This document shows positions 32,593 to 41,583 of a stretch of DNA of 64,000 nt, piece by piece (position 1 is the first letter of the stretch; every line of letters starts with the position of its first letter). The notes under the pieces were generated by a model. It was not told the DNA's origin, did no database searches, and saw only the letters and a program-made list of their open reading frames with translations. The DNA comes from Modestobacter italicus (lineage in GTDB: Bacteria > Actinomycetota > Actinomycetes > Mycobacteriales > Geodermatophilaceae): assembly GCF_000306785.1 (NCBI RefSeq), contig NC_017955.1, forward strand, positions 2,976,001 to 3,040,000. Direction: 5' to 3'. Both the position numbers and the translations under genes were made by a program.

Positions 32593-34392
32593 GTGACCGA
32601 CATGCTCAGTCCGCGTGAGTCCGCTACGAGAGAGCGCGTGACGCTCGACGGGTTGTGGCGCTTCGTCCTGGACCCCGGGGGTCGCGGCCGCGCCGAGCAC
32701 TGGTGGGCGGGCGCTCTGCCCGGCGACGCCGAGGTGCCGGTGCCGGCCAGCTTCAACGGGGTGCTGCCCGGGCGCGAGGCGCACGACCACGTCGGCGACG
32801 TCTGGTACCAGCGCGTCATCCGGGTGCCCCGCGGGTGGGCCGGCGAGCGGATCGTCCTCCGTCTGGACGCCGCCACCCACCGGGCCGTCGTCTGGGTCGG
32901 CGACACGCAGGTCGCCGAGCACGAGGGGGGCTACACGCCGTTCGAGGCCGACGTCACCGAGCACGTCCAGGCGGGCGAGGAGGCGCGCGTCACCGTCGTC
33001 GTCAACACGGAGCTGCGCTGGAGCTCCATCCCGCCCGGTTTCGTCCAGGAGCTGGAGGACGGCCGGCTGCTGCAGCAGTACTTCCACGACTTCTTCAACT
33101 ACACCGGGCTGCACCGTTCGGTGTGGTTGCACGCCACCCCGCATACGCACGTCAGCGACGTCACGGTGACCACGACCAGGATCAACGGGGAGGTCGGGAC
33201 GATCGGCTACCGCGTCGCCGTGGCCGGCGACGCGGAGCGCCCGGTCCGGGTGGTCGTGCGCGACGCCGGCGGCATCGAGGTCGCCGGGGCGGACGGCGCC
33301 CAGGGCACGGTGCGCATCGAGGACGTGCAGCTGTGGCGCCCGGGGGCCGGCTACCTGTACACGCTTGAGGTCACCGTGCTCGGCGCCGGCGGCGAGGTCG
33401 TGGACGTCTACCCGCAGCCCTTCGGCGTGCGCACGGTCGCCGTGGACGGCATCCGCTTCCTGATCAACGGCGAGCCGTTCTACTTCACCGGTTTCGGCAA
33501 GCACGAGGACTTCCCGGTGCACGGGCGTGGGTTCGACCCGGCGGTGATGGTGCACGACTTCGAGCTGCTGCGGTGGATCGGCGCGAACTCCTTCCGCACC
33601 TCGCACTACCCCTACGACGAGGCGTTCCTGGACTACGCCGATCGGCACGGGATCGTGGTCATCGACGAGACCGCGGCGGTCGGGCTGAACCTGGACACCG
33701 GCGCCGGCGTCCTCAACCAGGCCGGGCCGATGGAGACCTACAGCGACACGACGATCGGCGCGCACACGCAGAAGGCCCACCGGCAGGCGATCCGCGAGCT
33801 CGTTGCGCGGGACAAGAACCATCCCTGCGTGGTGATCTGGAGCATCGCCAACGAGCCCGACACCGTCTCACCGGCAGCCCGGCCCTACTTCGAGCCGCTC
33901 GTCGCCGAGACGCGGCGACTGGATCCCACCCGGCCGGTCGGCTTCGTCAACTTCATGATGGCCACGCCCGAGCGCGACGTGATCTCCGACCTCTTCGACG
34001 TGCTCATGATCAACCGTTACTACGGCTGGTATGCCAACACCGGCGATCTGGTGGCGTCCGAGCGATTGCTGGAGGCCGAGCTGCGCGAGTGGGCGCAGCG
34101 CGGCAAACCGATCGTGATGACGGAGTACGGCGCGGATACGCAGGCCGGGCAGCACAGCCTGATCGGCGAGACGTGGAGCGAGGAGTACCAGGTCGATCTC
34201 CTGGCGATGTACCACCGCGTCTTCGACCGGATCGACGCGGTGGTCGGCGAGCAGATCTGGAACTTCGCCGACTTCGCCACCCGCGGTGGCATCAACCGGG
34301 TCGGCGGGAACAAGAAGGGCGTCTTCACCAGGGAGCGGCAGCCGAAGGCCAGCGCGCACACCCTGCGTCGGCGTTGGCGCGGCCAGGAATGA
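32593..34392 (+). CDS. uidA: Beta-glucuronidase (GH2)
   Basis: 599 residues. GH2 layout: sugar-binding jelly roll (about 15-180), Ig-like domain (about 185-275) and TIM barrel (about 280-595). Acid/base Glu421 is in SIANEPD and nucleophile Glu511 in MTEYGAD. The glucuronate-specific N573-K-K motif in RVGGNKKGVFTRERQPK separates true beta-glucuronidases from beta-galactosidases. No signal peptide, so it cleaves imported beta-D-glucuronides. GTG 32593 is only 3 nt from the AGAGGAG site and ATG 32602 is 12 nt away; the true start is one of these. A lactonase-like gene follows by 31 bp, and uxaC, uxuB and a GPH carrier are at 60-64 kb. Confidence 0.95.
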   Translation: MTDMLSPRESATRERVTLDGLWRFVLDPGGRGRAEHWWAGALPGDAEVPVPASFNGVLPGREAHDHVGDVWYQRVIRVPRGWAGERIVLRLDAATHRAVVWVGDTQVAEHEGGYTPFEADVTEHVQAGEEARVTVVVNTELRWSSIPPGFVQELEDGRLLQQYFHDFFNYTGLHRSVWLHATPHTHVSDVTVTTTRINGEVGTIGYRVAVAGDAERPVRVVVRDAGGIEVAGADGAQGTVRIEDVQLWRPGAGYLYTLEVTVLGAGGEVVDVYPQPFGVRTVAVDGIRFLINGEPFYFTGFGKHEDFPVHGRGFDPAVMVHDFELLRWIGANSFRTSHYPYDEAFLDYADRHGIVVIDETAAVGLNLDTGAGVLNQAGPMETYSDTTIGAHTQKAHRQAIRELVARDKNHPCVVIWSIANEPDTVSPAARPYFEPLVAETRRLDPTRPVGFVNFMMATPERDVISDLFDVLMINRYYGWYANTGDLVASERLLEAELREWAQRGKPIVMTEYGADTQAGQHSLIGETWSEEYQVDLLAMYHRVFDRIDAVVGEQIWNFADFATRGGINRVGGNKKGVFTRERQPKASAHTLRRRWRGQE

Positions 34393-34423
34393 GCGACGCC
34401 GCCCACCGAGTCCAGGAGGCAGG

Positions 34424-35266
34424 ATGACCCGGGTCGAGCAGGTCACCGACGTGGTGGCCCACCACGGGGAAGGGCCGGTGTGGTCGCCGCGCTGGGGCGG
34501 CCTGCGCTGGGTCGACATGCTCGCCGGCGACGTGCTGCACCTGCGCGCCGACGGCGGCGTCGAGCGTCGCCACGTCGGCGGGATCGCCGCGGCGGTGCGG
34601 CCGCGACGTGGAGGTGGCGCGGTGATCGGGATCGAGCGCGGCTTCGCCCTGGAAGAGCCTGACGGCACCCTTCAACCGCTCGAGGAGGTGTGGAGCGAGG
34701 AGTCCGTGCGGATGAACGAGGGCGGCTGCGATCCCGACGGGCGCTTCTACTGCGGCTCGATGGCCTACGACCAGAGACCGGGGGCCGCATCGCTGTACCG
34801 CCTGGACCCGGACGGGACGGTGCACGTCGTCCTCGAGGGGGTGACGGTCTCCAACGGACTCGAGTGGAGCCCGGACGGCGCACTCGTCTACTACAACGAC
34901 ACGGCCACCTACTCGATCGCGGTCTTCGACTACCACCGCGACGCCGGCCTGACCGGTCGGCGCGTGCTCGCCACGCTCGATAACCGCCCCGACGGGCTGA
35001 CCGTGGACGCCGAGGGAGGTGTCTGGACAGCGCTCTCCGATGGCGGTGCCGTGCGCCGCTACACAGCCGACGGCCGGCTCGACGCGGTGATCGAGGTGCC
35101 TGCGCGCAAGGTCACCGCGTGCACCTTCGGCGGCGAGCGCCTCGACGAGCTGTTCATCACCACCTCCCGCGAGGGCCTCGAGCCGGGCGACGACCCGCTC
35201 GCCGGCGCGCTGTTCCGCGCCGTGCCCGGGGTGACCGGCGTACCCGTACGTGAGTTCGCCGGCTGA
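34424..35266 (+). CDS. SMP-30/gluconolactonase-family protein
   Basis: 280 residues from ATG 34424 with CCAGGAGGCAGG upstream; an earlier in-frame region lies inside uidA. Six-bladed beta-propeller lactonase. The expected metal ligands are visible: Glu in HGEGPVW near residue 16, Asn in MNEGGCDPDG near residue 101, Asn in VSNGLEWSPD near residue 144 and Asp in RPDGLTVD near residue 192. Relatives open gluconolactone and other aldonolactones. Placed 31 bp after beta-glucuronidase, hydrolysis of a sugar-acid lactone is plausible. Confidence 0.92.
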   Translation: MTRVEQVTDVVAHHGEGPVWSPRWGGLRWVDMLAGDVLHLRADGGVERRHVGGIAAAVRPRRGGGAVIGIERGFALEEPDGTLQPLEEVWSEESVRMNEGGCDPDGRFYCGSMAYDQRPGAASLYRLDPDGTVHVVLEGVTVSNGLEWSPDGALVYYNDTATYSIAVFDYHRDAGLTGRRVLATLDNRPDGLTVDAEGGVWTALSDGGAVRRYTADGRLDAVIEVPARKVTACTFGGERLDELFITTSREGLEPGDDPLAGALFRAVPGVTGVPVREFAG

Positions 35267-35394
35267 AAGACTTCTCGACCGGCTCCGGCGCCTGTCTCAG
35301 TGCACGCTTGCTCGACTGATCAGCCACAGCACCGCAGTTCGTGCCGTCATCAGGGCGACGAGTGCGATGCCGTACTGCGCCGGAACGGAGCACC

Positions 35395-36570
35395 ATGACC
35401 GCACGGTCCCCCTCCTCTGACCCCGCACCAGAGCGCCTGGCAGCGCCCGTTCCAGCAACGTCCGGCCCGGTGTCGACCGGCACCTCCTGGGCGCTGCCCC
35501 GCGGTTTGATCGTGGTGCTGAGCCTGGCCTCCCTGGTGTTGGTCAGCGCCGGCATGCGCAGCCTGGCCGGCGTCGTCGGCCCGGCGTTCCTGGCGCTGAT
35601 GATCGTGATCACCGTGCAACCGGTGGAGGCGTGGCTGCAGCGGCACCGGGTGCCCGGCTGGCTGGCTGCCACGGCGACGATCGCGCTGGCCTACGCGATC
35701 TTGCTCGGCCTCGTCGCGGCGTTGGCGGTGTCCGTGGCGCGCCTGGCCACCCTGCTACCGACCTACGGACCGCAGTTCACCGATCTGCTGAACGAGGTCG
35801 TGGGCCGACTGGACGACCTCGGCGTCACCCCGGCGCAGATCCGGAGCGCGCTGGCCTACTTCGACCTCAACAACCTGTTGGCACTGCTGCAGGTACTACT
35901 GTCGCGGCTGGCCGCCGTCCTGTCCGATCTGCTGTTCCTCGGTGCCCTCATCCTGTTCATGGCGGTGGACGCCGCGCACTTCCCGCGCCAGCTCGCTGCC
36001 GCCGCCCGGATCCGCCCGGATGTGGTCGTCGCGCTCCAGTCCTTTGCCGCGGGCACCCGCCGGTACATCGTGGTGTCGACCGTGTTCGGGCTGATCGTCG
36101 CCGCCCTCAACGTCGCCGAGTTGTACTGGCTGGCGATCCCGCTGCCTCTGCTGTGGGGGCTGCTGTCGTTCATCACCAACTACATCCCCAACATCGGCTT
36201 CGTACTCGGCCTGCTGCCGCCTGCCGCACTCGGGCTGCTGCAGGGCGGCCCTCGCCTGCTCGTGCTGGTGGTCCTGGCCTACGTGATCACCAACTTCGTC
36301 ATCCAATCGCTGATCCAACCGAAGTTCGTCGGCGACGCAGTCGGCCTGTCGATCACCCTGACCTTCCTGTCCCTGGTGTTCTGGTCGGCCATCCTCGGCC
36401 CGTTGGGTGCGCTCCTGGCGATCCCGCTGACGCTGCTCGCCAAGGCCCTGCTGATCGACATCGACCCCGCCACCCGCTGGGCGATCCCGCTGATCAGCGG
36501 TGCCGCGTCCGACGCCGCTCCCGGCCAGCCCGCCGCACCTCGATCGACGGCGGCGACAGATCCGGAATGA
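35395..36570 (+). CDS. AI-2E family (TqsA/PerM) membrane protein
   Basis: 391 residues from ATG 35395 (ACGGAG upstream). Eight TM helices in the PerM/AI-2E pattern, including an amphipathic central region (about 110-165) and the conserved FITNYIPNIGFVLGLLPPA and FVIQSLIQPKFVGDAVGLS segments near residues 260 and 305. Members are described as exporters of small molecules or Na+(Li+)/H+ antiporters. The role here is unknown. It stands alone, 128 bp after the SMP-30 gene and 55 bp before the next ORF. Confidence 0.9.
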   Translation: MTARSPSSDPAPERLAAPVPATSGPVSTGTSWALPRGLIVVLSLASLVLVSAGMRSLAGVVGPAFLALMIVITVQPVEAWLQRHRVPGWLAATATIALAYAILLGLVAALAVSVARLATLLPTYGPQFTDLLNEVVGRLDDLGVTPAQIRSALAYFDLNNLLALLQVLLSRLAAVLSDLLFLGALILFMAVDAAHFPRQLAAAARIRPDVVVALQSFAAGTRRYIVVSTVFGLIVAALNVAELYWLAIPLPLLWGLLSFITNYIPNIGFVLGLLPPAALGLLQGGPRLLVLVVLAYVITNFVIQSLIQPKFVGDAVGLSITLTFLSLVFWSAILGPLGALLAIPLTLLAKALLIDIDPATRWAIPLISGAASDAAPGQPAAPRSTAATDPE

Positions 36571-36625
36571 CCCATTCGCGGGGCTCCCGCTCACCGCGCG
36601 GGACGGTGCAGGAAGGATGGGTCCC

Positions 36626-37276
36626 GTGATCGCCGGGGGCACGGTGCTGCTGTTCCTCGACCTTCTCGGCACTTTCGCCTTCGCGCTCAACGGAGCACTG
36701 ACTGCGCTGCGCGCGACGCGGCTGGACATCGTCGGTGTCGTCACCCTGGGGATGATCACCGCGGTCGGGGGCGGGACCATCCGCGACGTCTTGCTGGACA
36801 GCCTGCCCCCGGCCACGTTCGCCGACTGGCGTTACTACGCGGTGGCCGCCGCGGGCGGCCTGATCGCCTTCCTCCTCGGCCGTCACCTGGAACGGCTCAA
36901 CAGGCCGATCAACGTGCTGGACGCCGTGGGGCTGGCCCTGTTCGCCGTCACCGGCGCCACCAAGGCGGTCGGCCTGGGCTTCGGCCCGGAGCAGGCGATC
37001 GTCGTCGGTGCGATCACCGCGGTCGGCGGCGGCACGATCCGCGACGTGCTGATCGGCCGTATCCCCTCGGTGCTCAGCAGCGGGCTCTACGCCATCCCCG
37101 CGCTGATCGGCGCCACCACCACGGTCATCGCCGGCGCGCTCGGTGCGGATGGAGCGTTCACCGAGGTGGGCGCCGCCGTGCTGTGCTTCGTCATCCGCAT
37201 GATCGGCCTCCGTTTCGACCTCAACGCACCCGCTCCCCCGGCGGCTCCAGAACGCGACGGTGGTGATGCGGACTGA
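36626..37276 (+). CDS. UPF0126/TRIC-type cation channel family membrane protein
   Basis: About 216 residues. The preferred start is GTG 36626, 9 nt after GGAAGG; ATG 36617 almost touches that site. Two tandem UPF0126 repeats, each with three TM helices and the signature GMITAVGGGTIRDVLL near residue 47 and GAITAVGGGTIRDVLIGRIP near residue 135. Bacterial TRIC-like channels conduct K+ or Na+. Some members affect glycine transport. The GGGTIRD repeats are fully conserved. The stop is 18 bp from the convergent M20 gene. Confidence 0.9.
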   Translation: MIAGGTVLLFLDLLGTFAFALNGALTALRATRLDIVGVVTLGMITAVGGGTIRDVLLDSLPPATFADWRYYAVAAAGGLIAFLLGRHLERLNRPINVLDAVGLALFAVTGATKAVGLGFGPEQAIVVGAITAVGGGTIRDVLIGRIPSVLSSGLYAIPALIGATTTVIAGALGADGAFTEVGAAVLCFVIRMIGLRFDLNAPAPPAAPERDGGDAD

Positions 37277-37294
37277 CCGGCGCCCAGAGCAGGG

Positions 37295-38557
37295 TCAGGC
37301 GGCGAGCCAGGCCAAGGCGGCGATGACCAGCGCCTGGGTGCCGGTGTCCAGGGTCGGCTGGACAACCGGCGCGAAGGTGGCGGAGTGGTTGACCGGGACG
37401 TCCTGCGCGACCCGCCCAGCCTGCAGCGCCCGGTCATAGCTGTCGGGGTCGATGCCCCCGATGAACCAGTAGGTGTACGGCGCGCCCAGCGAGGTGGGGA
37501 TGTCGCTGAAGTCCTCACTGGCTGACTGCTGCCCCACCGGCGTGGCGCGGTCGCCGAAGAAGCCGGTGAACGCCGAGGCCACCCGCTCGGTGGCCGCGCC
37601 GTCGTTGTCGGTCAGCGGGAACCGGTCGAACAGCTCGAAATCCGGCTCCTTGGCACACCCTGACGCCTCACACTCGGCGCGGACGATCCGGCGGATCGCG
37701 TCGAGGACGAGGGTGCGGGTCGCCTCGGTGTAGGTGCGGACGTTGAGCTGCAGCACCGCCTGGTCGGGGATCACGTTGCTCTTGGTGCCCGCCTGGATGC
37801 TGCCCACCGTGAGGACCGCCGTCTCCCCGGGCGCCACCTCCCGTGATACCACCGTCTGCAGCCGCACCACGATCATCGCGGCCAGCACCACCGGATCGAC
37901 CGCAGCCTGCGGCATCGAGCCGTGCGCACCCCGTCCGTGCAGGGTGATCCGCATGCTGTCCGCCGCCGAGAGCGCCGGCCCGGTGCGGGTGCCGACCTGT
38001 CCGGCGGGCAGCGGCATCACGTGCTGCCCCAGCGCCACCTGAGGTGTGGGGATCAGCTCGCCGAGGCCGCCGTCGACCATCCCCCGCGCACCGTCACCGG
38101 TCTCCTCGGCCGGCTGGAACAGCGTGACCAGCGTGCCGTTCCAGTGCTCCCTGCCGTCGGCGAGCAGTTGCGCGGCGCCGGCCAGGCAGGTCACGTGCAC
38201 GTCGTGCCCGCAGGCGTGCATCACCGGCACCTCGTTGCCCTCGGCATCGGTGGCGGTCACCTCGCTCGCATACGGCAAGCCAGTCGCCTCCAGCACCGGC
38301 AGCGCGTCCATGTCGGCCCGCAGCAGCACCGTCGGACCCTCGCCGTTGGCGAGCACCCCGACGACGCCGGTGCCACCGACACCTTCGTGCACCTCGTAGC
38401 CGGCACCCCGCAGCCGGTCGGCCACCAGACCCGCCGTCCGCTGCTCGGAGTGAGACAGCTCCGGGTGCCGGTGGACATCCCGGTACAGCTCTTCCTGCCA
38501 CGGCCGGGAACCCTCCAGACCTGCCAGGACCGACGACGCAGCCGAGTTCGATGCCAT
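37295..38557 (-). CDS. M20-family amidohydrolase (hippurate/IAA-amino-acid hydrolase type)
   Basis: About 420 residues from ATG 38557, chosen because GGAG lies 8 nt upstream; the frame opens from GTG 38599. Zinc-binding motifs: RADMDALPV, MHACGHDVH near residue 110, and PAEETGDGARGM with the catalytic Glu pair near residue 145; dimerisation lid about 190-300 (GRGAHGSMP); C-terminal SEDFSDIP. It cleaves N-acyl or amide-linked amino acids. Cytosolic. It has no operon partner and is convergent with the UPF0126 gene. Confidence 0.93.
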   Translation of the reverse strand: MASNSAASSVLAGLEGSRPWQEELYRDVHRHPELSHSEQRTAGLVADRLRGAGYEVHEGVGGTGVVGVLANGEGPTVLLRADMDALPVLEATGLPYASEVTATDAEGNEVPVMHACGHDVHVTCLAGAAQLLADGREHWNGTLVTLFQPAEETGDGARGMVDGGLGELIPTPQVALGQHVMPLPAGQVGTRTGPALSAADSMRITLHGRGAHGSMPQAAVDPVVLAAMIVVRLQTVVSREVAPGETAVLTVGSIQAGTKSNVIPDQAVLQLNVRTYTEATRTLVLDAIRRIVRAECEASGCAKEPDFELFDRFPLTDNDGAATERVASAFTGFFGDRATPVGQQSASEDFSDIPTSLGAPYTYWFIGGIDPDSYDRALQAGRVAQDVPVNHSATFAPVVQPTLDTGTQALVIAALAWLAA

Positions 38558-38694
38558 GGCCCACTCCATCCACTCGACGACGGGAGAGCCGTCGCTCACG
38601 GCCAGTCTGCCGCGACCGCGCTCGGCGCGCGCATCGCATGTCCTACGTGCCGCACCGCAGGTCGACCATCGGTCTGCGAGCGGGCCTCCTCGGC

Positions 38695-39222
38695 CTACTT
38701 GCGCAGCCAGCGGTCGAGAGTGAGCCGCAGCGGGGCGCTGACCGGGGCATCCACCGTGACCGTGCCGGCCCGCTGGAAGGTGAAGGTGACCCGCAGGTAC
38801 TTCCCCGTGGTCAAGGTCTCGCCGATTCCCACCAAGACCAGCACCGGTCCGTCCGGGCCGTCGGTGAACACCGTCTTTCCCGCCGGGACAGGAATGGCCG
38901 GGTCGGACGACGCGGGGTTCTCGTTCGTCACCGCGCCGGTGAAGTCAGGACCGGACACGCCGACCAGCTGGTCGTCCTCGCTGCCCTCGTTCACCATCGC
39001 CACCCCGAGCAGCGCGGCCGACCCGATCTCATAGATCCCCGCGGGCGGGTTGTCCAGCCGGATGTTGCGCAATTCCATCTTCCCGACCGAGGCCTCCACG
39101 CCGGGACCGCCGAACGACTGGCTCGGCTGCTCGTCCTGCCCGCAGCCGGCCAGCACGGCGGAGGCGAGCAGCAGTCCGCCGAGCACGGCGCCGACCGACC
39201 GCCAGGCCAGACGCGGGATCAC
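38695..39222 (-). CDS. PCu(A)C/DUF461-like lipoprotein
   Basis: 175 residues, GTG start overlapping the stop of the upstream DUF308 gene. Lipoprotein signal GGLLLASAVLAGC with lipid-anchored Cys near residue 24. The mature domain has the pattern of PCu(A)C/DUF461 proteins (AALLGVAMVNEGSEDDQLVGVSG, then a strand-rich end), but the His/Met copper ligands of that family are not evident, so copper binding is doubtful. Located on the outer face of the membrane. Confidence 0.7.
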   Translation of the reverse strand: MIPRLAWRSVGAVLGGLLLASAVLAGCGQDEQPSQSFGGPGVEASVGKMELRNIRLDNPPAGIYEIGSAALLGVAMVNEGSEDDQLVGVSGPDFTGAVTNENPASSDPAIPVPAGKTVFTDGPDGPVLVLVGIGETLTTGKYLRVTFTFQRAGTVTVDAPVSAPLRLTLDRWLRK

Positions 39223-39788
39223 CGCGGCCTCACGTTCCCGGTCGTCCGGTCCAGGTCGTCGGTCCGGCGCACCCGGAGGCGGCCGAACAGCAGCAGCATG
39301 ATCCCGTCGGACAGCGCCTGCACGCCCAGCAGCACACCGAGCAGGGTGAAGGTCGCGGTGAACAGGTTGAACAAGACGATCAGGCCCAGTACGACGCCGA
39401 TCACCCCACTGAGGATCAGCGCCGCACGGGGTGCACCGCGGTCGAAGGCCATGATCAACCGGACGATCCCGCCGGCCAGGAACAAGGCCCCGGCCAGCAG
39501 GGTCAACGTCAGCGCAGCGGCGCCCGGGTTGCGCAACATCATCAGGCCCAGCACCAGCAGCAGGCCGCCGGACAGCGCCGTGGCCCAGAACCCGCCCCGG
39601 CCGATCTGGAAGATCGCGGCCACCAGGGCGACCACGCCGGCAACCAGCGCCAGCCAGCCGAGGAGGAGCACCGACACCACGGTCGCCAGGAACACGTGCG
39701 CCAGGATGACTAGGCCGGCGATCACCAGCAGGACGCCGAGGATCACATCCCACATGCTGTGACGGCGTTCCAGTACGGCTCCGGTCAT
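39219..39788 (-). CDS. HdeD/DUF308-family membrane protein
   Basis: 189 residues, ATG start after GGAGGAGGACGGAC. Six TM helices in three DUF308 pairs with recurring glycine-rich segments such as GVLLVIAGLVIL, GGLLLVLGLMMLRNPGAAAL and GVIGVVLGLIVLFN. HdeD-type proteins are linked to acid resistance in enterobacteria; the actinobacterial role is unknown. Translationally coupled to the downstream lipoprotein gene (GTGA), so the two probably act together at the membrane. Confidence 0.9.
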   Translation of the reverse strand: MTGAVLERRHSMWDVILGVLLVIAGLVILAHVFLATVVSVLLLGWLALVAGVVALVAAIFQIGRGGFWATALSGGLLLVLGLMMLRNPGAAALTLTLLAGALFLAGGIVRLIMAFDRGAPRAALILSGVIGVVLGLIVLFNLFTATFTLLGVLLGVQALSDGIMLLLFGRLRVRRTDDLDRTTGNVRPR

Positions 39789-39978
39789 GTCCGTCCTCCT
39801 CCATCGGCGCAGGTTGACGTCGTTCCGCTACCCGCAAATCCCCAGCGATACCGTCCGGGGTCGACTTCTTCCTCGCTGGAGACAGCGCTGACCCGCGTGG
39901 GCCATACCCTGACCGCGCGGATGCCGCTCCCCGGGACCCGTGGCAGATTGGGATCACCACTACCAACCCGGGGCCGTC

Positions 39979-40742
39979 ATGCCCGAGCAGTTGTTGGACT
40001 ACTGGGGCAAGGTCGTCCTGATCACCGTGGGGCCACGTGCATCGGCCCGGCCACCGCCGTCGCGTTCGCTCGCCAAGGTGCGGCGGTGGTGATCGGTGAC
40101 GTCGACGACCGAGCCACCGAGACGGCCGAACTGGTGCGGCAGGCCGGTGCCGACGGGCGGTTCGTCCGCACCGCCGTGACGGTCGCCGCCGAGATGGACA
40201 ACCTGGTACGCACCGCCGTTGAGACCTTCGGCGGCCTGCACGTGGCCTTCGACAACGCCGGCATCTTCCCGCCGACCGTTCCCCTGCTGAAGCAGAGCGA
40301 GGACGACTTCGACCGGGTCGTCGCCGTCGACCTCACGGGCGTGTTCCTGGCGATGCGCGCCGAACTCGCCACATGGTACAAGCCGGCGGCGGCGCCATCA
40401 TCAACACCGCCTCCGTCGCCGGCGTCGTCGCCGACTACGGGATTGCGACCTGCGTCGCGGCCAAAGCACGGCGTCATCGGCCTGACCCCGGCCGCCGCCA
40501 TGGGCTACGCCACGGCAGGCATCCGCGCCAACGCGCTCGCCCACGGCCTGGTGGCCACCTCGATGACCAGAGGTTGGCTGGACGACCCGGAGATGCATGA
40601 CAGCGTCGTCGGCGCCTCCCCCATGGGTCGCCCCGCCGAACCGGAGGAGATCGCGGGCATGGTGATGTTCCTGGCCTCGCCACTCGCGTCCATCGTCAAC
40701 GGTGGCGTCGATCCCGTGGACGCAGGACAGACGGCGCCCTGA
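39979..40742 (+). pseudogene. Decayed short-chain dehydrogenase/reductase
   Basis: SDR gene in fragments. The start KVVLIT is followed by a damaged NAD-binding loop and a frame change. Then AVAFARQGAAVVIGDVDD, AFDNAGIFPP and DLTGVFLAMRAEL are in one frame, AGGGAIINTASVAGVVADYG in another (around 40373-40460), and HGVIGLT to the end back in the first. The catalytic Tyr of YxxxK is replaced by Cys (ATCVAAK). Several frameshifts plus loss of the catalytic Tyr mean it is inactive. Confidence 0.88.
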
Positions 40743-40922
40743 GCCCCGGGCGGCAACCGGTCCAGCCGGTTCGACGTGGACAGGTCGGCTGCGGATGAGC
40801 AGTCCCGGGCTTGCAGCGCGGGGTGGGTCGGATCGATGCGACCCGGATCGGGAGCTGCGGAGGATCGTCGGCACATCCGGCTCGAGGATGCCCGTACAAC
40901 AGGTCGGTGGATGGAGGACAGT

Positions 40923-41528
40923 GTGTGGGACGCCATGTTCACCCTGCAGGTCCCGTTGCTCGAGAAGGTCCTGCGAGCGGCGCTGGTCTACCTGTTGATC
41001 CTCGTCCTGGTGCGGGTGTCCGGCAGGCGCGCGCTGGCCGCGACGAACACCATGGACTTCGTCGTCCTGTTCCTGCTGGCCAGCGGTGTCGAGAACGCCA
41101 TCCTCACCGAGGACAACAGCGTCACAGGTGGTGCGGTCTCGGCCGTCGTCCTCATTGGCATCAATGCGTGCGTGCGGTACCTGACGAGCATCAGCCCGCT
41201 CGCGAGCCGGATACTCCAGGGCAGGCCGACGACCGTCATCGAGGACGGTCACGTCTCGCCGCGTGGACTGCGGAAGGTCGGCATGCGTCAGAGCGATTTG
41301 GACCACGCGGTCCGCAGCCAGAACGGCGACAACATCGGCGAGATCGAGCACGGTGAGCTGACCCCGAGCGGTCAACTGGTCCTGACGCTGGAGGAAGCCG
41401 AGCAATCGGCCACCAAGGGCGACGTGGCCGATCTGGCCCAGCAACTCCGGCGCATCGAGGGGTTCCTGGTCACGGCACCGACAGTGGCGTGGGCACACGA
41501 CGCTCGGACGATCCACCAGGGGCACTGA
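40923..41528 (+). CDS. DUF421 (YetF-like) membrane protein, copy 1
   Basis: About 201 residues. GTG 40923 is preferred: it has GGAGGA just upstream and aligns with the ATG of the paralogue at 56503 (VWDAM versus MWQAM). Three N-terminal TM helices (about 13-90), then the DUF421 cytoplasmic domain with SRILQGRPTTVIEDGHVSP and LDHAVRSQNGDNIGEIEHGE. YetF-type proteins are membrane-anchored and of unclear function. A 15-residue extension at the C-terminus is absent from the paralogue. Confidence 0.9.
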   Translation: MWDAMFTLQVPLLEKVLRAALVYLLILVLVRVSGRRALAATNTMDFVVLFLLASGVENAILTEDNSVTGGAVSAVVLIGINACVRYLTSISPLASRILQGRPTTVIEDGHVSPRGLRKVGMRQSDLDHAVRSQNGDNIGEIEHGELTPSGQLVLTLEEAEQSATKGDVADLAQQLRRIEGFLVTAPTVAWAHDARTIHQGH

Positions 41529-41583
41529 CTCGGCCGCCGAGCACGGGCCACCCGGTAGCCGGTTCTGTGCCAGGGTGGTCCGG

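Noticed and set aside
38695-39222. Copper chaperone function for the lipoprotein
   Set aside because: The fold resembles PCu(A)C/DUF461, but I could not find the His/Met ligand set, so only the family likeness is reported.
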